From: JAVVSK01 sp036654235
Lineage (GTDB): Bacteria; Bacillota; Clostridia; Christensenellales; CAG-138
DNA length: 64,000 bases
NCBI GenBank assembly: GCA_036654235.1
Contig: JAVVSK010000008.1
Span: 29,374-93,373 of the forward strand
Reading direction: 5' to 3'
Shown: positions 43,866 to 51,416 of the stretch, piece after piece
How the letters are laid out: each line of letters starts with the position of its first letter
How positions within the stretch are numbered: the first letter of the stretch is position 1
Notes under the pieces: model-generated
Told to the model about the DNA's origin: nothing
Database searches by the model: none
The model's input: the letters and a program-made list of their open reading frames with translations, nothing else
Position numbers and translations under genes: made by a program

Positions 43866-44758
43866 AACCTAAAAAGGGTTTAGGAAAAGGTCTCGACGCT
43901 CTTCTCGGCGGTAATTTTTCCGACGAGCCGGATGAACGCATCGTTAATCTCGATATTGACCTTATCGACGCGAACGCGGAACAGCCGCGAAAGGAATTTA
44001 ACCCGGAGCGCATAGCTGAGCTTTCCGATTCAATTAAAAGATACGGGGTTATTCAACCTATAATAGCCGTAAAAAACGGAGAACGCTATTTAATCGTCGC
44101 CGGAGAACGGCGCTTTCGCGCAGCGAAACAGGCGGGACTTCAGCTTATACCCGCAATAATCCGCGATACCTCTGATGAGCAGATTTTAGAGATAGCCTTA
44201 ATAGAAAATTTACAGCGCGAAAATCTTAACCCAATTGAGGAAGCCGAAGCTCTCCGCTTTTTAATGCAAAGATATCGCCTAACTCAGGATGAAGTCGGAA
44301 AACGAATAGGGAAGAGCCGAAGCATGGTCGCCAACAGCGTCCGCCTTTTAACCTTACCCGACGAAACGCGCGCCCTAATTTCGGACGGAAGCCTAAGCTT
44401 TGGACATGCTAAAGTTCTTTTAGGTGTTAAAGATGAAAAAAACTGCATTGACCTTTCTAAAAAGGTTGTTTTGGAAAAGCTCTCCGTCCGCGAACTTGAG
44501 TTGCTTTTAAAAGGCGATGATGAGCAAAAGCGAAAAACAGACGAGACTGATGTGCCCGATAAAAAGCCTTCCATTGCACAAAAAAAAACACGCCTCAACA
44601 ACGACCCCGTTTTTTCTTACGCTATAGATAACCTTAGGCGTACTCTTGATACGAAAGTAACTATCGTCGGGAATCAGGAACGGGGTAAAATAGAAATCGA
44701 ATATTACTCTAAAGAAAACTTAGAGACTATTTATAATCTAATCGTTCGCGAAGAATAA
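43862..44758 (+). CDS. parB: Chromosome-partitioning protein ParB/Spo0J
   Basis: The 298-residue protein has the N-terminal basic tail KPKKGLGKGLDALLG, the CTP-binding ParB/Srx motif GERRFRAAKQAGL (about 80-92) with ENLQRENLNPIEEAEAL, the helix-turn-helix TQDEVGKRIGKSRSMVANSVRLLTLP (about 140-165) and a C-terminal dimerisation domain. It would load on parS sites and recruit SMC. I saw no consensus parS in the window. Translation is coupled to parA by ATGA. Confidence 0.95.
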   Translation: MKPKKGLGKGLDALLGGNFSDEPDERIVNLDIDLIDANAEQPRKEFNPERIAELSDSIKRYGVIQPIIAVKNGERYLIVAGERRFRAAKQAGLQLIPAIIRDTSDEQILEIALIENLQRENLNPIEEAEALRFLMQRYRLTQDEVGKRIGKSRSMVANSVRLLTLPDETRALISDGSLSFGHAKVLLGVKDEKNCIDLSKKVVLEKLSVRELELLLKGDDEQKRKTDETDVPDKKPSIAQKKTRLNNDPVFSYAIDNLRRTLDTKVTIVGNQERGKIEIEYYSKENLETIYNLIVREE

Positions 44759-44798
44759 AAAAAAATAAAGGAGCGACAATAGTCTCTCCGTGATAAGG

Positions 44799-44948
44799 AT
44801 GTTTATAAAAAAACAAGGAACACAGCCCAAACGATTTCCTGTAGATTTTAAGCAACTATCACACGCAAAACCGAAAGGTCATTTGAACTATCTTGATAAA
44901 TGGTTTCAATGGCTTTTTACTTTTCCATTCCCGGATACTGTACTTTAA
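44799..44948 (+). CDS. Short protein-like frame, probably a gene remnant
   Basis: In the 442-base gap after parB, a 49-codon frame encodes a protein-like sequence (PVDFKQLSHAKPKGHLNYLD and KWFQWLFTFPFPDTVL). AAGG directly abuts the ATG, so the start is poor. It may be a fragment of a larger gene such as a transposase or nuclease; I cannot name the family. The rest of 44759-45200 shows nothing else. Confidence 0.25.
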   Translation: MFIKKQGTQPKRFPVDFKQLSHAKPKGHLNYLDKWFQWLFTFPFPDTVL

Positions 44949-45200
44949 AGCGTTAAAAGTTTGGACGATATTCCGGTCTTGAGGTAGACGTTGTGTTTAC
45001 AATATTAGACGAACTTTATTTACTGCAACAAGCGCGACTTGATAATAATAGATGGGCGGTATGGCGTATAGAAATTATCTCGACACCCCGAAAATTGTGC
45101 AGAATTGAACAGAGCCCAATTCAATGTTCATATAATGTATGGAGCGTATACATTATCCGGATTAACCGTTATCTCATTAAATATTATTCATTTCAATAAT

Positions 45201-45950
45201 CTAAATCAGAACTTTAGTTACAAGATGCAGCCTACAATAATCTTTATCTTCATAAATAACGCCTTCATCGCTGTATCCGTTATCCATAAAGAATTTTAAA
45301 TCTCCATTTGGAAAAATTCCAATTTCATCGCTTATCGCCATAACCTTAGAATAAAACTGTTTCAAATAATATTCAAGTGCTAATAAAGGAGCGCTTTTAT
45401 AGTCAAACTTTGTATCTGACATATAAACGCATGTGATAAATGCAATGTCATCATTGTGAGGAACATTATACGGAATATATTTTGCCGGCAAATATTCTGC
45501 TCCACCAATAAGACTACCATTAATATCTTTATGTATGTATCCATAGCTTTCAAAATTAAATCTTTTTAAAAACATAGCTTTCTTACAACTGTTGCTTTCG
45601 GTTTTTTTACCACAGCAGTCACATGCAAATTCTATATTATCCTGATTTAATTGTTCGATTATTTCTTTTTTCTTTACCCTTGACAAAGTTGGGCAAAATG
45701 GATTTTCAGTTGGATATTTACCATCGGCAACCTGCTCTAAAAAAGGTTTGCTTAACGGGCTATAATATCTTTTATGTTCATTAAGAACAATTAATGTAGG
45801 ATAAAATATTTCCATTTTTTTTGATAACTGATAATCGTTTGTCAAATCATAGAAATGCACATCAATTACATCGCTATATTCTTCTAATAATTGAATCATC
45901 GTATCGTTTAGCGGGCATTGATACGAAAAATAATAAAAATCAAGTTTCAT
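45201..45950 (-). CDS. Thioredoxin-like / acetyltransferase-like two-domain protein
   Basis: The 249-residue protein has an N-terminal part (about 1-95) that looks thioredoxin-like: FYYFSYQCPLNDTMIQLLEEY, a YPTLIVLN strand, and no CxxC at the usual place. A middle segment has clustered cysteines (ACDCCGKKTESNSC, about 111-124). The C-terminal half (about 130-249) ends GIFPNGDLKFFMDNGYSDEGVIYED, like a GNAT C-terminus. This resembles proteins related to YoaP, in which GNAT and YoaP domains are combined. The function is unknown. The gene is AT-richer than parAB and lies in a gene-poor stretch, so it may be acquired. No clear partner is nearby. Confidence 0.6.
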   Translation of the reverse strand: MKLDFYYFSYQCPLNDTMIQLLEEYSDVIDVHFYDLTNDYQLSKKMEIFYPTLIVLNEHKRYYSPLSKPFLEQVADGKYPTENPFCPTLSRVKKKEIIEQLNQDNIEFACDCCGKKTESNSCKKAMFLKRFNFESYGYIHKDINGSLIGGAEYLPAKYIPYNVPHNDDIAFITCVYMSDTKFDYKSAPLLALEYYLKQFYSKVMAISDEIGIFPNGDLKFFMDNGYSDEGVIYEDKDYCRLHLVTKVLI

Positions 45951-46299
45951 TATAGTTACTTTAATACCTCATTTACTGTTTATAAAATTTACTTATCCCG
46001 CACCTTTATGACCGAGGCAAGAGATTATCTTCCTAATCCATTATACCCAAAATTGTGTCAAAAATATATGCATATTTGTGAATTTCCCAACCAATCACCA
46101 AAAGCATCGGCAGAAATATTATCGATTGGATATTGTGAATTTTTATAATAAAAATGCAGTCTCCCCGTACAAGAAAAAGGTAGTAATTTATAAAAAAGGG
46201 GATTTAGAGAAATGGAAAAATTATTAAGTACAAAGGAGTGAAAAGAGACGCTAAAATTAGCGCGAGAAATATGAACGACGATAGCGGTAGGGAAGACTT

Positions 46300-46422
46300 G
46301 TGATCAAAATTAATGCTATCTACAAGCAAAGTGCTCAAGAGATCCGTAAGAAGATCAATTTGATTGAGGCGTCTAAAGAAGCAGTCAAGGCTCTACGCAT
46401 TGCGTATGTTCACGCTCTTTGA
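46300..46422 (+). CDS. 40-codon frame in a decayed region
   Basis: A GTG start with AGGGA 7 bases upstream opens a short basic helical peptide (QSAQEIRKKINLIEASKEAV followed by KALRIAYVHAL). It is too short to assign. It lies in an 810-base stretch (45951-46762) without a normal gene and may be a remnant of a larger gene. Confidence 0.25.
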   Translation: MIKINAIYKQSAQEIRKKINLIEASKEAVKALRIAYVHAL

Positions 46423-46497
46423 AGTAGACGAAGCATAAGTTTGTAATGTAAAGTTATGTGCGTAAATAAAGTCAGCCTACTACCAACATCTAGGTAA

Positions 46498-46641
46498 ACG
46501 GTTTTTTTCGTAACACAAAGAGCTTTGACGCAAATTTATGAACTGTGGCGAGAGAAGGCTGAAAAGCTGATAAAACAGAACTTTTCCTCCACGATTCCAA
46601 ATAAAAAACGGGACAGGTTGATATCTATTTCAAAGGTTTAG
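46498..46641 (+). pseudogene. Protein-like fragment without start
   Basis: The frame between stops at 46495 and 46639 reads VTQRALTQIYELWREKAEKL followed by IKQNFSSTIPNKKRDRLISI. It is convincingly helical but has no proper start. It looks like the end of a decayed gene, possibly the same one as the 46300 frame. Confidence 0.25.
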
Positions 46642-46644
46642 GGT

Positions 46645-46681
46645 AGAAAAAAGCCGTAGGATACGATAAACATATCCTACG
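46645..46681 (-). terminator. Intrinsic terminator of the ABC ATPase gene
   Basis: CGTAGGATA (46655-46663) and TATCCTACG (46673-46681) pair perfectly. On the minus strand the hairpin runs into TTTTTT. Confidence 0.75.
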
Positions 46682-46762
46682 ACCAATCTTAAGGATGCAA
46701 AACATTCTTATCAAGCTGAACGTATATTAAGCCTTTATTAAATACGAATCCCTATGCGCTCA

Positions 46763-47479
46763 TTATTCACCGCATACGGTGCATTTGCCTAAAAAGCGCG
46801 CCCCTATTTCCGAATGTCTATAGCTATGCGAATCGCCAAAGAAAGCGATTTTACCGTCCTGCATATGCAGAATATTATCCGAAATTGCAACGGCCGACGC
46901 TATATCGTGCGACACCATTATTATTGTCGTACCCATATCTTTAAGGTTATTTAGAATTTTATAGAAGTCCGCGCCGACAACGGGGTCAAGCCCGGCAACG
47001 GGTTCGTCCAGAAGAAGAAGGCTGTCGGTTGCACAAAGCGCGCGCGCGAGAAGCACCCTCTGTTTTTGTCCCCCGCTAAGGTTTGAAAATTTTTTTCGTC
47101 TAAGCTCCTTAACTCCTATTCTATCCATCATACGTTCCGCTTTTTCTTTATTTGCTTTTTTATGAAACGGAGAAAACCCCTCATCTCTTAAAAAGCCCGA
47201 CATTATAACTTCAAAAACCGACGCGGGAAAATCTATTTTATCGGGAGAACGCTGAGGAAGATAACCTATAGCGCCATGCCTAACGCCGAAAGAAAAAACA
47301 ACTTCCCCTTTTTTAACCGGGATAAGCCCCGCTATAGCCTTAATTAAAGTGCTTTTCCCGGATCCGTTTTCTCCGACTATCGAGAGAAATGATCCGCTCG
47401 CTAACGAAAAGCTAACGCCGTCAACGGCGCGCTTATCCTCATACGCTATACTTACATCTTTGCAAATTAAAATATCCAT
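46763..47479 (-). CDS. ABC transporter ATPase, zinc/manganese type
   Basis: The 238-residue protein has Walker A GENGSGKST (about 36-44), a Q-loop in GYLPQRS, the ABC signature LSGGQKQRVLLARAL, Walker B LLLDEP and a switch His in MVSHD. It is most like ZnuC/MntB-type ATPases of metal-ion importers, and its C-terminus GKCTVCGE could bind metal. The start at 47479 (MDILICKDVSIAY) is where family homology begins, though no ribosome binding site is clear; a frame to 47527 would add 16 residues. The usual permease and binding-protein genes are missing, so it must pair with subunits encoded elsewhere. Confidence 0.8.
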   Translation of the reverse strand: MDILICKDVSIAYEDKRAVDGVSFSLASGSFLSIVGENGSGKSTLIKAIAGLIPVKKGEVVFSFGVRHGAIGYLPQRSPDKIDFPASVFEVIMSGFLRDEGFSPFHKKANKEKAERMMDRIGVKELRRKKFSNLSGGQKQRVLLARALCATDSLLLLDEPVAGLDPVVGADFYKILNNLKDMGTTIIMVSHDIASAVAISDNILHMQDGKIAFFGDSHSYRHSEIGARFLGKCTVCGE

Positions 47480-47567
47480 AGAAACAATTGTACAAAACCG
47501 CGCGCATAAAAGCAAGGCGAAATGCAAACATTACTGAAAAAGATAAGAGAAAGGAAAAGAGAATAGC

Positions 47568-47756
47568 ATGAAACGAAAAACCGAACGTGAAATGGAAAAA
47601 TCGGCAAAACTAAAGGAAAATATCGGTATCGATAAACTTCGTCATAGTCTCCCCGCAATGAATATGGGTGATGATAGTATAACGGATCCTCTCGGAAGCT
47701 ATATCGGTATCGGCGAAGAAGGCGAATTTCCAATACAGGACGTTGATGACCTTTAA
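47568..47756 (+). CDS. Small conserved-looking acidic-tailed protein
   Basis: The 62-residue protein has a basic N-terminus (MKRKTEREMEKSAKLKENIG) and ends DPLGSYIGIGEEGEFPIQDVDDL. The DPxGSYTG...PVQDxDDL ending is one I associate with small uncharacterised clostridial proteins. AAAGGAA precedes the ATG at suitable spacing, and a strong terminator follows. The function is unknown. Confidence 0.6.
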   Translation: MKRKTEREMEKSAKLKENIGIDKLRHSLPAMNMGDDSITDPLGSYIGIGEEGEFPIQDVDDL

Positions 47757-47802
47757 TCCGCTGATTATTAAACAAAATTTTAGACCTTAGTTCGCTTAAA
47801 GA

Positions 47803-47832
47803 AAACGGGCGAGATTAGTCGCCCGTTTTTTA
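47803..47832. terminator. Bidirectional terminator
   Basis: AAACGGGCGA (47803-47812) and TCGCCCGTTT (47819-47828) form a perfect 10-bp stem followed by T residues. It serves the small plus-strand gene and the converging oxidoreductase operon. Confidence 0.9.
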
Positions 47833-47846
47833 TAATACTTATTGAA

Positions 47847-48383
47847 TTATTTTGCCGCTTCCGCGCCTTTTTTAAGAGCTTCACGGTTTAAAGGAATAAG
47901 ATGCGCTTTCTTTTCGCCCAACTTATGAAGCAGAGCATCAAGAATGCTTTCAGAGTCAACCGTCTTTGTCTTTTCAATATAAGCGCCCAACATAACAAGG
48001 TTCGCTACCTTCGGATTTCCCATATTCTCGGCAATATCGTTGCAGGGGATATAGTAAACATCAATATCGTTGCGTTCGCATTTTTCGTCTATAATTGAGC
48101 TGTTAATAAACAGCTTTCCTCCGGGAAGAACGTTATTAACGAACTTATCTAAAGAAGGTCTATTCATAACGACTATCGCGGTCGCCATATTAACACAGGG
48201 AGAAGCCACCGGCTCGTCGCTTATAACGACAGAACAGTTAGCCGTTCCGCCGCGCATCTCCGGACCATAAGACGGAAGCCATGAAACCTCTTTATTTTCA
48301 ATCATGCCGGCATACGCCAAAAGCTGTCCCATAAGCAAAACGCCCTGACCGCCAAATCCCGCAAAAATGTTTTGTTCAAGCAT
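47847..48383 (-). CDS. 2-oxoacid:ferredoxin oxidoreductase, gamma subunit
   Basis: The 178-residue subunit shows the gamma-domain start IFAGFGGQGVLLMGQLLAYAG and the conserved SWLPSYGPEMRGGTANCSVVIS segment. It is part of a heterotetrameric enzyme that oxidatively decarboxylates 2-oxoacids to acyl-CoA with ferredoxin as acceptor. AAGGAGG precedes the ATG. It is the last gene of the four-gene operon, 2 bases after the beta subunit gene. Confidence 0.93.
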   Translation of the reverse strand: MLEQNIFAGFGGQGVLLMGQLLAYAGMIENKEVSWLPSYGPEMRGGTANCSVVISDEPVASPCVNMATAIVVMNRPSLDKFVNNVLPGGKLFINSSIIDEKCERNDIDVYYIPCNDIAENMGNPKVANLVMLGAYIEKTKTVDSESILDALLHKLGEKKAHLIPLNREALKKGAEAAK

Positions 48384-48385
48384 AA

Positions 48386-49120
48386 TTATACCTCCTTAAA
48401 CACGCCGAGAGGATAATATGGAATCATGTTTTCCTCAAGCCATGTCATGGATTCCTCGGCGCTCATACCCCAATTCGTCGGACAGTTCGAAAGCACTTCA
48501 ATCATTGAGAAACCCTTCCTATCTATCTGTGCCTGAAACGCCTTTTTAATCGCGTTTTTCGCCCTTATAATGTTAGGGCTGCTGTTTACAGCAACGCGCT
48601 CTATATAAGCGGAACCCTCAATAGTAGCAAGCATCTCTGCCATGCGAATCGGGCTTCCGCAATGATCCTTATCGCGTCCGTATGGGCTGGTCGTCGTCTT
48701 TTGACCTACTAAAGTTGTCGGTGCCATCTGACCGCCCGTCATTCCATATATCGCATTATTTATGAATATCGTCGTTATCTTTTCTCCCCTATGCGCCGCC
48801 TGAACTATTTCGGCGGTACCGATAGAGGCAAGATCCCCGTCGCCCTGATATGTAAATACTACATTCCCGGGTAAAACGCGCTTAATGCCGGTAGCAGCCG
48901 CGGGAGCGCGCCCATGCGCTGCTTCCTGAACGTCTACATTAAAATAGCGATACGCAAAAACCGCGCATCCAACAGGTACAACAGCGACCGTCCTATCCTG
49001 AACGCCCAATTCCTCAAGCACTTCCGCAACGAGGCGATGCACTATTCCATGCCCACAGCCCGGGCAATAATGGAATACGGTATCCGTCAATAAAGAAGTT
49101 TTTTTAAATACAACAGCCAT
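48386..49120 (-). CDS. 2-oxoacid:ferredoxin oxidoreductase, beta (TPP) subunit
   Basis: The 244-residue subunit carries the iron-sulfur/TPP motif FHYCPGCGHGIVHRL near the N-terminus and the TPP-binding GDGDLASIGTAEIVQAAHRGEKITTIFINNAIYGMTGGQ. It is shorter than pyruvate-specific beta subunits and fits the Vor/Kor class (branched-chain 2-oxoacid or 2-oxoglutarate). It lies between the alpha and gamma genes with gaps of 2 bases on each side. Confidence 0.93.
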   Translation of the reverse strand: MAVVFKKTSLLTDTVFHYCPGCGHGIVHRLVAEVLEELGVQDRTVAVVPVGCAVFAYRYFNVDVQEAAHGRAPAAATGIKRVLPGNVVFTYQGDGDLASIGTAEIVQAAHRGEKITTIFINNAIYGMTGGQMAPTTLVGQKTTTSPYGRDKDHCGSPIRMAEMLATIEGSAYIERVAVNSSPNIIRAKNAIKKAFQAQIDRKGFSMIEVLSNCPTNWGMSAEESMTWLEENMIPYYPLGVFKEV

Positions 49121-49122
49121 CT

Positions 49123-50196
49123 TTACTTACGCCCTCTCATTTCCTTGATTTTCTCAAAAATTTCTTCGGCGCTCGGAACGTAGCTACCCGGTTCTCCGAA
49201 GAAATCAACCTTCTTCTCTCCGTTTACGGCAAGTTTTACGTCCTCAAGCATCTGACCGGCGTTTACCTCGACAACCATAGCATGTTTAACGTTCGGCTTT
49301 GCTATCTCGTCATGGACTTCCTTTTCCGGGAACGGCCAAACCGTTATGGGCCGAATAAGCCCAACATTTATTCCTTCTTTACGCGCCAACGCTATCGCGC
49401 TCTTACAGATCCTCGCGATAGTTCCATATGCGCAGAGAATAACCTCGGCATTTTCGGTATTATAAAGTTCAACACGAGTCTCTTTCGCCCTTATTTCAGC
49501 ATATCTCGCCTGTAATCTATTATTCAGATCGCGAAGTTCTTCGGTTTCTATATAGAGAGAATTTATAACAGCGCGCGGTCTGTCGCTCTTTTCGCTCCAA
49601 CCGATCGTCGCCCAATCTTTTTTAGGAAGAACGCGATTCGATTTATTCTCTTTAAATTCAACCGGCTCCATCATCTGACCTATTATTCCGTCCGCCAAAA
49701 TCATAACCGGTGTACGATACATATCGGCTATATCGAAAGCCTCCTGCATAAGGTCGATAGCTTCCTGAACCGAAGACGGCGCAAATACGACCAAATGGTA
49801 ATCACCATGTCCTCCGCCCTTTGTAGCCTGAAAATAATCGCCCTGTGAAGCCTGTATTGAACCAAGTCCGGGACCACCGCGCATCATATTAACGATAACG
49901 CAAGGCAACTCCGCACCGGCTAAATACGAAATACCTTCCATTTTTAAGCTTATTCCCGGGCTTGAGCTTGAGGTCATAACCCTGGCTCCTGCTCCGGACG
50001 CACCGTAGACCATATTTATAGCAGCTACTTCGCTCTCCGCCTGTAAGAAGCAACCTCCTTCTTTAGGAAGGCGCGCAGCCATATATTCCGGGATATCGTT
50101 TTGCGGGGTGATGGGGTAGCCAAAAAAGAAGCGACAGCCTACCCTGATGGCGGCTTCCGCAACGGCTTCGCATCCCTTCATCAATTGTTTCGCCAT
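49123..50196 (-). CDS. 2-oxoacid:ferredoxin oxidoreductase, alpha subunit (VorB-like)
   Basis: The 357-residue subunit starts with GCEAVAEAAIRVGCRFFFGYPITPQNDIPEYMA, the pyrimidine-domain pattern, followed by SSSPGISLKMEGISYLAGAELPCVIVNMMRGGPGLGS and a transketolase-C-like end (GLIRPITVWPFPEKEV). It resembles 3-methyl-2-oxobutanoate dehydrogenase VorB and the KorA group; substrate choice between branched-chain 2-oxoacids and 2-oxoglutarate cannot be settled from sequence alone. AGGAGG precedes the ATG. Confidence 0.92.
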   Translation of the reverse strand: MAKQLMKGCEAVAEAAIRVGCRFFFGYPITPQNDIPEYMAARLPKEGGCFLQAESEVAAINMVYGASGAGARVMTSSSSPGISLKMEGISYLAGAELPCVIVNMMRGGPGLGSIQASQGDYFQATKGGGHGDYHLVVFAPSSVQEAIDLMQEAFDIADMYRTPVMILADGIIGQMMEPVEFKENKSNRVLPKKDWATIGWSEKSDRPRAVINSLYIETEELRDLNNRLQARYAEIRAKETRVELYNTENAEVILCAYGTIARICKSAIALARKEGINVGLIRPITVWPFPEKEVHDEIAKPNVKHAMVVEVNAGQMLEDVKLAVNGEKKVDFFGEPGSYVPSAEEIFEKIKEMRGRK

Positions 50197-50208
50197 AATT
50201 TCCTCCTG

Positions 50209-50415
50209 TTACTTTTCGATTTCTATTACCGCATCGGGACAAGTGCGCGCGCAAGAAGCGCAGGCGATACAAGCCTCAATATTTATAATTTCTGCGGGAT
50301 GATAGCCCTTTGAATTGTACTTATGCTTTGAAAGCTCAATTATTTTTTTCGGGCAAGCCCTTACGCAAAGTCCGCAGCCCTTGCAACGTTCTTCATTGAT
50401 AGTTACTTTAACCAA
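50209..50415 (-). CDS. Ferredoxin-type delta subunit, two 4Fe-4S clusters
   Basis: The 68-residue protein has two cluster motifs, CKGCGLCVRACPKK and CIACASCARTCPDA. It is the electron-transfer subunit of the downstream oxidoreductase and is the first gene of the operon. The start is TTG with GAGAGG 8 bases upstream. An extended -10 promoter lies close upstream. Confidence 0.93.
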   Translation of the reverse strand: MVKVTINEERCKGCGLCVRACPKKIIELSKHKYNSKGYHPAEIINIEACIACASCARTCPDAVIEIEK

Positions 50416-50460
50416 ATCAATTACCTCTCTTTCGACTAAAAGCCAAACAGGCAGTTATTT

Positions 50461-50469
50461 ATTATAGCA
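50461..50469 (-). promoter_or_regulatory. Extended -10 promoter of the oxidoreductase operon
   Basis: On the minus strand TGCTATAAT (50469-50461) fits TGnTATAAT. The -35 region is an A run and does not resemble TTGACA. Confidence 0.55.
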
Positions 50470-50635
50470 AGCCATGCCCACCTTTTTTTAATTATAACAC
50501 CCGTCAAGACTAAAAACAACGGTATTTTCTATATACTTTGTTGAATTTTGTAATACGGAATCTAATGTACAAACAATAGACTAAACGAAAGCAAAAATGC
50601 TTACGCTCCGCTTCACAATGCTAATCTATCAGTCC

Positions 50636-50672
50636 ATTAAAAAACGCCGCTGCTAAACTTAGTAACGGCGTT
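50636..50672 (-). terminator. Intrinsic terminator after the 204-residue gene
   Basis: AACGCCG (50643-50649) and CGGCGTT (50666-50672) pair. On the minus strand the hairpin is followed by TTTTTT. Confidence 0.75.
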
Positions 50673-50680
50673 ATACCTGT

Positions 50681-51295
50681 TTATTTCATTGAACGCGGCT
50701 TACCTAAAATTTCCGCAAATACAACGCCGCGAATAATATCGTTCGGCGACGAAAATAGCGCAAGATCCGACGATGAATTTTGCCAATCGCTCCAACGAAC
50801 AACCGCTTTTTCAGGTCCGCCCGGCGGCGGTCCCGAACTCCCCTTCATACTCGTCTCCATATTCGTATGATTCGTCGAAAGCGAAGTCACTGCTGTTCTC
50901 TTATTCGCATTGCTGTTCATCTTTGTAACAGGTGGCTGCTGCAAATTTTGAGCCGTAAACGCCTTTGGCGGCGGCGCATGTCTCTGTTGCGGAGGCTGCT
51001 GCGAACGCGAGTGTTGTTGCGGTTGCGGTTGCGGTTGCGGTTGGTAGCGCGACGGCTGTTTTTGAACCGGCGCTCCCCAAATTTCTTCCTCCTCCATCGG
51101 CGTTGTTCGCGTCGCCTGCTCTGTCGGTAAACGTGAAGGAGTCTCGGAAACGTCCCCTTTCGAAGGAGGATGCCCCATTCTTCGCCTTTCCGCCTCAGCA
51201 TTTTGCCTTCGTTCTTCCTCTTTCTTTTTCAAAGTAGCGGACACTATCGACGACACTACCACGATTACTACGAATATAATAATTATAAAGTCCAT
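50681..51295 (-). CDS. Membrane-anchored Pro/Gln-rich protein of the floA operon
   Basis: I do not recognise a family. The 204-residue protein has one N-terminal membrane helix (MDFIIIIFVVIVVVSSIVSA), a charged coil, then a long disordered region (about 45-155) rich in Pro, Gln, Ser and Asn, including a (QP) repeat encoded by a hexanucleotide microsatellite at 51017-51044. A short conserved-looking C-terminus, SPNDIIRGVVFAEILGKPRS, follows. That tail is common at the end of small proteins near flotillin genes, so it may be an interaction motif. AGGAGG precedes the ATG. It lies 121 bases after floA in the same direction. Confidence 0.65.
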   Translation of the reverse strand: MDFIIIIFVVIVVVSSIVSATLKKKEEERRQNAEAERRRMGHPPSKGDVSETPSRLPTEQATRTTPMEEEEIWGAPVQKQPSRYQPQPQPQPQQHSRSQQPPQQRHAPPPKAFTAQNLQQPPVTKMNSNANKRTAVTSLSTNHTNMETSMKGSSGPPPGGPEKAVVRWSDWQNSSSDLALFSSPNDIIRGVVFAEILGKPRSMK

Positions 51296-51306
51296 ATAGA
51301 CCCTCC

Positions 51307-51374
51307 TAAACGCGCGGGTTACGCGCGTTTAACCCCCTGCAAAGCCCGCTAAGTAATCATAAAAAAGCGGGTTG
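51307..51374 (-). other. Two hairpins between floA and the 204-residue gene
   Basis: AAACGCGCG/CGCGCGTTT (51307-51331) and AGCCCGCT/AGCGGGTT (51341-51373) can each form a stem. On the minus strand the first to be transcribed lacks a full T run directly after it, so partial termination or mRNA stabilisation is more likely than full termination. Confidence 0.4.
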
Positions 51375-51416
51375 CCCATGACAAAATTGCCATAGGTGAC
51401 AGCTTTAAAATAAACT

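Noticed and set aside
45918..46148. 76-codon plus-strand frame overlapping the start of the thioredoxin-like gene
   Set aside because: No ribosome binding site; its first part is antisense to the neighbouring gene and no family pattern is visible. The part after 46008 could be a remnant but is too short to support.
50780..51237. Arg-rich and Ala/Val-rich frames antisense or alternative to the 204-residue gene
   Set aside because: They arise from the hexanucleotide repeat and biased codons of the real gene; no starts with ribosome binding sites.
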